Shown here in pieces: positions 1-7,600 of a DNA stretch of 30,814 nucleotides (position 1 is its first letter; every line of letters begins with the position of its first letter). This DNA is from Kiritimatiellia bacterium (GTDB lineage: Bacteria > Verrucomicrobiota > Kiritimatiellia > RFP12 > UBA1067). The position numbers were made by a program, and so were the translations under genes. The notes beneath the pieces are model-generated. The model made no database searches and was not told the origin of the DNA. It saw only the letters and a list, made by a program, of their open reading frames with translations. The stretch spans positions 1 through 30,814 of the forward strand of contig JAFVZE010000217.1 in NCBI GenBank assembly GCA_017508315.1, read 5' to 3'.

Positions 1-7
1 CCGCAGG

Positions 8-1228
8 TCAGTCGCGAAAATATCCTCCGAGATCGTCATCGCGCGCCGGACCGTAGAGCCAGTCGAGCGGAACGCGGGTGATCCGGCTGTGGCTCAGGTT
101 GTCTTTCGCGCAATATCCGAGCAGCAGCGCTCTTTCCGTTTCAAGACAGGCGATGTAGCAGAGCCACCCTTCAGGGTCCCCCTCCAGATCCCGCCGGTTG
201 ATCCAGGTGCGGCCTTCATCCTTCGACACCGCAAGCGTGAGCGGTGTCCGCTGCCCGTTGCTCCAGGTAAGAAAACGTCGGTAGCGCTCGGCGACGACCT
301 TGGGATTCTTGTACTGCGGGTGCGCGCCGTGATCGTTCCATATGGCAAGCAGATCGCCGTTGGAGAGACGCTTCACGCTCGCCGGCGAATTGGGAGAATT
401 CAGATTCCACGCGACCGCCTTCGTCCACGTCTCGCCGCGGTCGGAGGAGTGGCAGACGTACTGCATATTTTCGGCCGTTCGCATCCACATCATGAGCTGC
501 CCGTCCTTGAGTTCCACGATACCGGGCTCCTGCGTCGTCACCCGGTACTTTCCGGACGGCGACATCGTCCTGAATTCATCTTTACCGAACCGCCAGGTGG
601 CGCAGCCGTCGTCGGAAACAAGCGTACAGATGACACCTTTGCCGTCCCAGTCCCCTTTGCCGCCGTTCGCGGCCGTATTCCAGGAGTGGCGGCAGACCGG
701 CAGGATCACCCGCCCGCACGAGAGCTGCACCGCCCGGGCATTATTGAGAACGTAATAATCGCATTTCACGTCGGGAACGCACTTTACCGGCGCCGACCAT
801 GTCCGCGCCTCGTCCGAGGATATGCGCACGACCGGGCGACAGTCGGATCGCGAATTCTTGACGAGATAGAAAAGCGCTATCCGTCCGTCCCGGAGCCGGA
901 GCAATGAAACGCTCATCACGTTCATCCGGCCCTCCTTTTCAACGACCGTGACATCCCTGTCCGACCAGCTGCGTCCTCCGTCGGAGGACTCGCGCATCGC
1001 AAGATGGGCGGATGCGTGATCCCCCGAATCGGCACCGGTGTAATGCGTATAGATGAAGAGTATCCGCCCGTCCTTCAGGCGCACGAAATCGCCTTCGCTG
1101 TTGCGGGGATTATTCTCCCCGCGCGGAAGCTCCAGCACCCGTTGCGGCAACTCGACCGAAGCGCAACCGGCGAAAAACGCAAACGCCCAGACGGCCAGGC
1201 CGCGGATAACGGATACTGACGGGTTCAT
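8..1228 (-). CDS. Sialidase/neuraminidase-family (BNR repeat) exported lipoprotein
   Basis: A 406-aa protein of the exo-alpha-sialidase-like six-bladed propeller superfamily. Five Asp-box (BNR) motifs of the form S-x-D-x-G-x-T-W can be read: SSDGGRSW, SSDEARTW, SDDGCATW, SSDRGETW and SKDEGRTW. The N-terminus has a short signal peptide ending in a lipobox-like FFAGC near residue 22, so it is probably lipid-anchored and acts on glycans at the cell surface or in the periplasm. The catalytic RIP arginine motif near the N-terminus is not textbook (PRNSEGDF followed by KDGRILF), so true sialidase activity is not certain; these proteins are often annotated only as sialidase family. The start ATG overlaps the TGA of the upstream 42-codon helicase-derived ORF (ATGA), so translation is probably coupled to that leader. 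Family assignment is solid; substrate is unknown. Confidence 0.85.
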   Translation of the reverse strand: MNPSVSVIRGLAVWAFAFFAGCASVELPQRVLELPRGENNPRNSEGDFVRLKDGRILFIYTHYTGADSGDHASAHLAMRESSDGGRSWSDRDVTVVEKEGRMNVMSVSLLRLRDGRIALFYLVKNSRSDCRPVVRISSDEARTWSAPVKCVPDVKCDYYVLNNARAVQLSCGRVILPVCRHSWNTAANGGKGDWDGKGVICTLVSDDGCATWRFGKDEFRTMSPSGKYRVTTQEPGIVELKDGQLMMWMRTAENMQYVCHSSDRGETWTKAVAWNLNSPNSPASVKRLSNGDLLAIWNDHGAHPQYKNPKVVAERYRRFLTWSNGQRTPLTLAVSKDEGRTWINRRDLEGDPEGWLCYIACLETERALLLGYCAKDNLSHSRITRVPLDWLYGPARDDDLGGYFRD

Positions 1229-1353
1229 AACGCGGCGGCGAAGAGATACGGCATCGCCTTCTCCTGGATGGGAGTGGGCTTTTCATAACCGGCATCGGCG
1301 ATGGCGCGCTGCAATTTCTGGTCGAGACGACCGAATACGGTATTTTCAAACAT
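1225..1353 (-). pseudogene. Captured N-terminus of a DEAD-box RNA helicase, now an upstream leader ORF
   Basis: A 42-codon ORF from ATG at 1353 to TGA at 1225-1227. Its peptide runs MFENTVFGRLDQKLQRAIAD, followed by AGYEKPTPIQEKAMPYLF and then AAAL. This matches the start of DEAD-box RNA helicases: an aromatic residue upstream, the GYEKPTPIQ Q motif that recognises adenine, and the following helix. An intact family member would continue into AGRD and motif I (P-loop); here the reading frame instead stops and the TGA overlaps the ATG of the sialidase gene as ATGA. No other helicase motif lies downstream, so it cannot be an active helicase. It lies 10 nt after the end of repeat copy A. I infer it is the 5' end of a helicase gene copied with its promoter and now serving as a translated leader for the sialidase. 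Confidence 0.85.
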
Positions 1354-1366
1354 GGTTTAAACGCAC

Positions 1367-1390
1367 TGCTATCCAATAGAGCGGACAGCA
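1367..1390 (-). promoter_or_regulatory. 5' UTR hairpin, copy A
   Basis: TGCTATCC (1367-1374) and GGACAGCA (1383-1390) flank the 8-nt loop AATAGAGC. In minus-strand RNA this folds as an 8-bp stem with one G-U pair. The same 24 bases occur unchanged in copies B and C although surrounding sequence in C has drifted, which suggests constraint. It ends 13 nt upstream of the ATG; an mRNA stabiliser, translation control element or operator are all possible. Confidence 0.6.
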
Positions 1391-1412
1391 ACCTTTCTTT
1401 CAGTTGCCTTGT

Positions 1413-1442
1413 AAGATATCATAAACGAGAGATTGCCGTCAA
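1413..1442 (-). promoter_or_regulatory. Predicted sigma70-type promoter in repeat copy A
   Basis: On the minus strand, TTGACG (1442-1437) is followed after 18 bp by TATCTT (1418-1413), preceded by TG one base away, giving an extended -10 of the form TGnTATCTT. The same arrangement is kept in copies B and C. The start of transcription would fall near 1406, giving a leader of about 50 nt before the helicase-derived ATG at 1353. Prediction from sequence only. Confidence 0.55.
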
Positions 1443-1624
1443 GCCCAAACCTTGAGATATTTACAATAAATTACCCCCCCCCTAACTTTTTGCAACTTTA
1501 TCGCTATTAGTGCGCAATAAGCATGTTGCCTTGGCTTCGCCAATGTGTATAATTTCACGACTCTTAAACTCGCTTACTGGTGCATCAACTTGGCCAAGCA
1601 TCGACAGAATAAAGCCGCAGTAAA

Positions 1625-1656
1625 CCTAAATTCGGCAGTTGGATGCCGAATTTAGG
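1625..1656 (-). terminator. Perfect 12-bp inverted repeat downstream of the metallophosphoesterase/PQQ gene
   Basis: CCTAAATTCGGC (1625-1636) and GCCGAATTTAGG (1645-1656) form a perfect 12-bp stem around an 8-nt loop, extendable by two pairs on the minus strand. It lies 45 bp past the stop of the gene at 1701-3887 and before repeat copy A. Only a short T run (TTT) follows on the minus strand, so it is either a weak intrinsic terminator, an mRNA 3'-end protector, or a binding palindrome. Confidence 0.5.
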
Positions 1657-1700
1657 CTAAATGAATCGAGCAGATAAGAACCAAGCGCTCCGGAAAAACT

Positions 1701-3887
1701 TCAAACTGCCGCCGGGAGAGGAAGCGCGCGCACGTAACCGGCGAAATCCGCGGCGTAAAGCGTACGTCCGCAAACGAGCGGCGCGTTGAAATACGGCGCG
1801 CCGGTTTCGATGCGGTGCACTTCTTTACCGCTTTGAGCGTCCCAGAAGCGGATCGTGCCGTCGCTCGCCGCCGCGCCGACGGTTTTGCCGTCCAGCAGGA
1901 ACGGCGCGGTGCCGACCGTCTTCGACGGCGCATAGGTGTAGCTGCCGGTCACCACCAGTGCCGGAGCGACATCGCCGCGCCAGACTTCGTCGAGGGTTTC
2001 ACGATCGAAGGCGACAAGCCCTTCGTTGACCGTGCCGACGAATATGCGTTTACCGGTCAAAAGCGGCTTCGTCGGAATCTGCATGTTGCAGTCGCACTTG
2101 CGCTCTCTGATCGTCTCGCCGGTGAAAAGATCGATCTCGCAAAGGGTTCTGCCGCTCGTCACGAACGCCCTGCCGCCGGCGAGCGCCGGTTCGCCGGAAC
2201 GCGAATTTAGCCCGTCGCGGCGGCGCATCCACAACTGCCGGCCGGTGCGCGCGTCGGCGCCGTAAATGCCGTGCCACTGCTGTTCGCTCGTGACCACGCC
2301 GTCCGCATATGAAATGCACGACGATGTGCCGCCGTAAAGATTAAAGTTGACGCTTTGCCACACCTTTTTCCCGTTCTTGACCGACAGCGCGGTAAGATAA
2401 TGGTCGTACTGGCAGAAAACCACTCCCCGGTCGCGGTCAACCCCCATACCCTGCTCGAAAACCGTCACCTGCACGTGCCGCGGAGCGAAGCGCCATATCT
2501 CGCGCCCGGTCGCGCAGTCGAACGCATACACGCCGCCCTGGGCATCCTGGGCGATCACCCTGCCGCCGCAGACGATGAGCCGGTTGTAGACCGAATTCGG
2601 CATCGGCGCGGTCCAAAGCGGCCTGCCGGTTTCCGCGTCGAACGCCGCCACGGCCCCGGTGCCGGCACCGTCATCGTCCATGGTGCCGACGAATACGCGC
2701 TCGCCGTCGGTGACGGGCGAGCCGAGATATACGGAACTCGGAGCTTTGGCGATCCATCCGCCGGCGGAAGCGACGGACAGCGTTTTCCAGCGGTCGCTCG
2801 GATAATAACGGATCTCCGAGCTCAACCGTCCGGCCGCGTCGACGCGGATGACGCGCGCGGCGGCTGGTGAAAGGTCCACTCCGCCCTTCTGCGGAACCGC
2901 AGTCTGGATCGCGACGATCTTTCCGAACCGGCGTATGAAATTGTTGTGCTGATGTCCAAAGACGAATCCGGTGAGATTGCAGGCTGCGGTGACATCGAAA
3001 CCGATCTCGCCCTTGGTCCTTCCGAGTTTGAGCACGCCGTCGTTCAGACCGGAAGTGTCGAAAAGCGAACCGTCGTGCAGCGAATGGCACAGGATGACCA
3101 CCGGCCTTCCGGCGGGAACGAGCGCGAGATCGTTTTTAAGCCACCGGGCGACGTCGCCGGCGCTGTAGCGGGGCTTGACGTCGCCGTACCCCATCGGAAT
3201 CGTGCAGAAGTGGACGCCGCAGGCGTCGAACGAACGCCAGAGCGGACCGTAAAGCGACTCGAAGAGCCATTCGCCGTATTTGTAGTCGCCTTTTATGATA
3301 TCGTGATTGCCGATCACGTATTCCATCGGACGGCCCATGTTGGCGGTATTCATGAGCTTGATGTGCGCTTTCATCCCCGAAGCGCCGTGAATGTCGCCGG
3401 TATGGACGATGAACGCGGCGCCGACTTCGTCGGCGATGTCCTTTACGCGCTTCGCCCAGGCCTCCTCGCGCGCTCCGGCACCGGAGATTTCCGAATCGCT
3501 TATGTGCACGAAAGAAAGCTCCCGGCCGACGGCTGATGCCGCCCAGGGAGCAAGGTCGAAATCATAACCGTCCGTCTTCTCCGAAATCGGCAGGTACCAT
3601 TTTGCGCAGGTCCAGCCGCTGGGAGCTGTTATAAAAACGAATTTGTCCGCTCCCTGCCGCGGCAGCTCGAAATCTCCCCGGTCATCGGTGAGTGTGACAT
3701 CGGCACCGTTACTGACCGCGACCGAGGCCATCGGCCTACCTGCCGCGCTCACACGTCCGCGCAATCCGCCGTCCGCCCCGAAGGCGACCGACGGCACCAA
3801 AAGCGCCGCGCCCGTTCCCGCGACCATGCCGATAAAACCGCGGCGTTCCAGCACCGCGCCGCCGTTTCCACCGTGAATATTTTTCAT
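1701..3887 (-). CDS. Exported metallophosphoesterase fused to a PQQ-like beta-propeller
   Basis: A 728-aa protein with a twin-arginine-type signal (ERRGFIGMVAG, then a hydrophobic stretch ending AFGA), a short carboxypeptidase-regulatory-like beta domain (about residues 40-120), a calcineurin-like phosphoesterase domain (about 125-360) and repeated PQQ-like propeller blades (about 380-728) of the pattern FDAETGRPLW, FDCATGREIW, ADARTGRQLW, FDRETLDEVW. Phosphoesterase motifs seen are SDSE, GDIHG, GNHD, CHSLHD and GHQHN. The first motif is D-x-E rather than the common D-x-H, a variation to keep in mind when assigning metal binding. Likely a periplasmic phosphoesterase; substrate unknown. The gene begins 10 nt after repeat copy B and has no strong Shine-Dalgarno sequence (GGATTTTTGAG before ATG). 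Confidence 0.85.
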   Translation of the reverse strand: MKNIHGGNGGAVLERRGFIGMVAGTGAALLVPSVAFGADGGLRGRVSAAGRPMASVAVSNGADVTLTDDRGDFELPRQGADKFVFITAPSGWTCAKWYLPISEKTDGYDFDLAPWAASAVGRELSFVHISDSEISGAGAREEAWAKRVKDIADEVGAAFIVHTGDIHGASGMKAHIKLMNTANMGRPMEYVIGNHDIIKGDYKYGEWLFESLYGPLWRSFDACGVHFCTIPMGYGDVKPRYSAGDVARWLKNDLALVPAGRPVVILCHSLHDGSLFDTSGLNDGVLKLGRTKGEIGFDVTAACNLTGFVFGHQHNNFIRRFGKIVAIQTAVPQKGGVDLSPAAARVIRVDAAGRLSSEIRYYPSDRWKTLSVASAGGWIAKAPSSVYLGSPVTDGERVFVGTMDDDGAGTGAVAAFDAETGRPLWTAPMPNSVYNRLIVCGGRVIAQDAQGGVYAFDCATGREIWRFAPRHVQVTVFEQGMGVDRDRGVVFCQYDHYLTALSVKNGKKVWQSVNFNLYGGTSSCISYADGVVTSEQQWHGIYGADARTGRQLWMRRRDGLNSRSGEPALAGGRAFVTSGRTLCEIDLFTGETIRERKCDCNMQIPTKPLLTGKRIFVGTVNEGLVAFDRETLDEVWRGDVAPALVVTGSYTYAPSKTVGTAPFLLDGKTVGAAASDGTIRFWDAQSGKEVHRIETGAPYFNAPLVCGRTLYAADFAGYVRALPLPAAV

Positions 3888-3900
3888 CTCAAAAATCCAC

Positions 3901-3924
3901 TGCTATCCAATAGAGCGGACAGCA
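3901..3924 (-). promoter_or_regulatory. 5' UTR hairpin, copy B
   Basis: TGCTATCC (3901-3908) and GGACAGCA (3917-3924) around AATAGAGC, identical to copies A and C. The stem ends 13 nt upstream of the ATG at 3887. Confidence 0.6.
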
Positions 3925-3946
3925 ACCTTTCTTTCAGTTGCCTTGT

Positions 3947-3976
3947 AAGATATCATAAACGAGAGATTGCCGTCAA
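3947..3976 (-). promoter_or_regulatory. Predicted sigma70-type promoter in repeat copy B
   Basis: TTGACG (3976-3971), 18 bp, TATCTT (3952-3947) with an upstream TG (extended -10). The predicted transcript would start near 3940 and carry a leader of about 50 nt including the shared hairpin. Same architecture as in copies A and C. Confidence 0.55.
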
Positions 3977-4189
3977 GCCCAAACCTTGAGATATTTGCAA
4001 TAAATTACCCCTCTCCCCTTAACTTTTTGCAACTTTATCGCTATTAGTGCGCAATAAGCATGTTGCCTTGGCTTCGCCAATGTGTATAATTTCACGACTC
4101 TTAAACTCGCTTACTGGTGCATCAACTTGGCCAAGCTTTGTTGTGCGTGAGAAAGAGGTAATGTTGCATGAAGTAGTCGAAACCGTCGC

Positions 4190-4612
4190 CTACGGCGCAA
4201 AAAAAGCGTCGGGGTCCGAGGCGAGGACGTTGAACGCGGCTGGCAGAACATTCGCCTTCTCCAGATCCTCCAGCCGGTACCACTCGAACTCGATCCAGTC
4301 CTCTTTCGCTTTTGCCTCCGGCTTGTCGGCGAACTTCAACTCAAAGACGAGATTTATCTCGGCGTGCGGTTTGCCGTGCTGCATGAACGAATTTTCCACC
4401 GCGCCGAGAAATCTCCCGGTCTCCGACTCCACCCCCAGCTCTTCGCGGATCTCGCGCACTAGCGCCTCGCGGGCCGTTTCTCCGAATTCGATGTGTCCGC
4501 CGGGCAGATAGGAAGTTTTCCCTCCCTTGGCGCGGCAGAGAAGCACTTCTCCGCCGATTACCGCCACTCCGCGGGCTATCGTCTCAATTCCGGCAAGTTC
4601 GTATTCCTGCAT
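4190..4612 (-). CDS. Nudix hydrolase
   Basis: A 140-aa single-domain Nudix protein. The Nudix box is complete: GHIEFGETAREALVREIREE followed by LGV (G-x5-E-x7-REVxEE-x-GU pattern), which binds the divalent metal and hydrolyses nucleoside diphosphates linked to another group. I start it at the ATG at 4612 (MQEYELAG), because GGAG lies just upstream and the first beta strand follows at once; the frame stays open further upstream but that stretch encodes the end of the preceding gene in another frame. It follows the stop of the glycoside-hydrolase-like gene by 14 bp, so it is probably the last gene of the dprA-ybeY-mnmA transcript. Substrate cannot be told from sequence. Confidence 0.9.
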   Translation of the reverse strand: MQEYELAGIETIARGVAVIGGEVLLCRAKGGKTSYLPGGHIEFGETAREALVREIREELGVESETGRFLGAVENSFMQHGKPHAEINLVFELKFADKPEAKAKEDWIEFEWYRLEDLEKANVLPAAFNVLASDPDAFFAP

Positions 4613-4626
4613 AACCGCTCCGTCCT

Positions 4627-7600
4627 TTATTTGGTCATTTTGCGCCAGGTCTTTTTGAACCACGGAAGCTTTCCGCGGAAAATCCGTTTCTCCGCGACGA
4701 GCCCGGAGGCGCGGTCGCGGCAGACGAGCCGGTATTCGCCCGGCGCATCGTCCAGATTCAGCGGAACCGTCATCCGGCACACCCCGCCCTCGGCGGCGGC
4801 GTAACCCGCGCCGTCGAGCTCGCGCCCCGACGAATCGTAAAGCCGCGCTTCCACCGGCAATACAGCCGGCACCGGCTTTCCGGAGCGCCCGAGCACCTTG
4901 AATTCAAACGTCAAATCCCCGCCGGGCGCGACCTCAACCGGCGCATCGATCTTCACCTTTGCGATTTCCTCCGGCAGAAACGCCAGAAGCCGTCCGTCGT
5001 TCGTGTCGTATTCAAGCTTCACCGCCACATCGCCGCCGCGCTTAGTGAACCCGGCTCTGCCGCCGCGGGAAAGCTCGTAGACAGCCCCCGTCTTCGCCGC
5101 GCCGCCGCGCAGGAACACCTCGCCCCCGAATGGAAGCCCCTTCTCCATGATCTTGCCCCACTGCCCGACGTAATCGCCGAACGTGCGCTTGTCGTTGATC
5201 GCGAAGAGATACGGCGTATCCTTCCATTTACGGTTGTAGACGACGATCTCCGGCGAAGAGGAATCGCTCTGCGGACGGTATCCCTTCGCCGCGAGCGCCT
5301 TGCGCAGATCCTCGGCCTGCGCCTGCATTATGCGCTTGGCGTTCACCGTTGCCGAACGCGACTTCACGTCGGTGCCTCGTTCTTTCGCCTGCGCTTCCAC
5401 GTCTTCGGTATGGTCGGAGAGAGGAGGCGCGGTGAATTTGACGATAGGCACGACGATGTCGCTTTTGAGCGATTTGAGCATCTGTTCGTCGCCGACGAGA
5501 ATGCCGCCCCTGCGCTGGAATTCCTTGATCTTCTCCACCACCTTCCTCGTGGTCATGCACAGCTGCGGAGCGTAAAGCACTTCGACATCGTCGAGCGCAC
5601 CCTTCAAAACCGCTTCCTCGTACACCACCCGCGGATCGAGTCTGGCCCGCTGCAGGAAAGTTATCGCCGGTGCCGTCCATCCCCATGACGCCGGACCTCC
5701 GAACATGGCGGTGATGCCGCTTTCCAGCACCGCCACCCTGTTGCGCTCTCGTCCGATCTTGAGGAGCGAAGGCCCGAGCGGCGCAACCACGTCCTTGAGC
5801 AGAGTTTTGATGCGCGCTTCTGTTTCCGGATTGGTGTAGGTGTAACCTTTCGTCTCGCCGGTTTCGTAAATGCAGCCCCAGCCGTGATACATGATGCCGC
5901 GCACGGGCTTGGCGATCATCGACCAGGTCGCCTCCTGCAGAACGTCCGGCGGGATCGTCGGAAACGCCGCTTCCGGACGGCGCTTCACCCATTCCGGCAT
6001 CGGATCGACCTTGACGTTCTTCGGCGCGAGATGGACGCGGTAGCAGATTATCTGCGTCATTATCATCACCTGCTGCAGGGGATTGCCTTCGGCCATCGCG
6101 AAGAGCTCTTCCGCCGGTCCCGCCACGTTCATCGGCTCGGGAGTCGCGTAGCACCACTGGCTCAGGACGTCGACGCTGCCGCCGTTGCCCCAGATCGCCG
6201 GCTGGCGCACGGCGGGATCGTGGAACGAGAAAAACGGACTTCTGCGCTGCATTTCGCCGCCGTCGCCGTAGCGTCCGCGTACGCTCCGGTAGCCGTCGGC
6301 GATCGCGGAAAAATAGTTCGGCCAGCCGTCGCCGCCGTGCCAGTACCAGCGGTAGAACACATACAGCGGATCGTCCTCCGGCACGATCCCGTCGGGGAAA
6401 CGTTTTTTGGCGATATTGAAATCAAGCGTCTTGTTCAGAACTTCCGGCGGCATGTCGAGACCGGTTTCCTTTTTGAACCGCCGCGCGGTCTCGAGCGAGG
6501 GATACCCGGTTTCGCGGCGCTCGGAAACCGCCAACACTCCGCTGAACGCCGGATGCTCCCCGAAAGTCCGCAGATCCGCCTGCACCGACTTGCGCACCCA
6601 CGAGACCATCTCGGGATGGGCGACTTCCGGCTGCGGTTTGTCGCGTCCCGCCTTCTTCAGCCGCTGCGCCAGTTCCGGTTTCGGAACGCGGTAGTATTTT
6701 CCGCTTTTCTCGTCTTTGGGGTAATACATTCCCATGCCTTTTACAAGACGGAGCCCCTTGGCGAGAGCATCGTCGAGACTGCGCAGCGGCCGGTGCCGGT
6801 CGTCGTCGGGGGTGATCGGTCCGCGGAAACCGAAGTAATCGGTGGCATGGGTAAAGCCGTAATCGACGACCGTTTCCTTCGGCGCGTTGTAATTCCACAT
6901 GACCGCCGGCATCCGCTCGGCATAGGTCGGACCGATGGCCAGCGGGATTTTTGTGGCGGCCTTCACCGTTCCGTCGGCGCCGGCCGCCTCGAGCGCGATA
7001 TCCAGCACCGACTCGCCCGTGCGGACTCTCGTCTCGATCTCAAGCGACGCCTTCGCCGACGCGCCGGCCCTGACGTCTCCGAGTTCGGCGAACGTCTCCT
7101 TCACGACACCGCCCGCCGAATCAAGCTGGCGCAGATGCGCCCTGAGCCCGGCAAGGTCGCGCCCGGACACGTTCTCGACGGAATAATCAAGCTTCGCCGG
7201 AGTCTCGGCGCGGATGAACGCGGTGCGCCCCGACGTGAACACCGCAAGCTTCTCTCGCACGAGCGGAGTTATCTTCACCCGGGAAACGACGGCTTCGGCC
7301 TGATAGTAGTTGCCGCCGACGCGGTTGCCGATTATGGTCGGAAATTTCGACGGGGTGACGGGCCCTGAAACCGGCAGATAGCATTCCGCCTTCACGCCGT
7401 CGAATTCTATCGTCAGTCTGCGGTTGGCGTCGTAGACGGCCGCGATTTTCACCTTGTCGCCGAACTTCCTGATCAGCGAGGGACCGCGCAGCGTGCAGGT
7501 CCGGCCGCCGACTCCGAGCGAGAAGACAGGAGTCCATTTCTTGTCGTAGCGGTGCAGCAGCACCTGCATTCCGGCATTGAATTTCTTGTCTCCGCTGTTG

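Larger units (their letters stand above)
1364..1599 (-). repeat. Promoter/leader repeat, copy A (upstream of helicase leader and sialidase)
   Basis: A 236-bp AT-rich block that matches copy B (3898-4136) base for base except for one A/G substitution and a C-rich tract (nine C at 1474-1482 here, a T-interrupted tract in B). A shorter, diverged match is copy C at 29700-29838. All copies have the same orientation relative to the gene they precede. Contents in the minus-strand direction: palindrome CTTGGCCAAG (1589-1598), inverted repeat TTGGC-TTC-GCCAA, the G9 tract, a TTGACG/extended -10 promoter, and a hairpin in the leader. No terminal inverted repeats or target duplications are visible, so it is not an obvious MITE. 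Confidence 0.95.
3898..4136 (-). repeat. Promoter/leader repeat, copy B (upstream of metallophosphoesterase/PQQ gene)
   Basis: A 239-bp direct repeat of copy A in the same orientation, identical apart from one substitution and the C-rich tract, which here reads CCCCTCTCCCC. It includes the CTTGGCCAAG palindrome at its outer edge. The distance from the repeat end CAGTG to the ATG is 10 nt, exactly as in copy A. The 53 bp between the outer edge and the Nudix stop codon show no further recognisable element. Confidence 0.95.

Noticed and set aside
1364..1599. Repeat as a MITE or insertion sequence end
   Set aside because: The ends (CACTGC and CCAAGC) are not inverted repeats of each other, no target duplications were seen, there is no transposase, and all copies share orientation relative to a downstream gene.
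4613..4780. Fifty-six-residue N-terminal extension of the Nudix protein
   Set aside because: It lies inside the end of the preceding gene; a ribosome site precedes the ATG at 4612.
5884..7368. Long open frame of 494 codons on the plus strand opposite the glycoside-hydrolase-like gene
   Set aside because: Arg/His-rich composition with no recognisable domain; it mirrors a well-supported minus-strand gene in GC-rich DNA.
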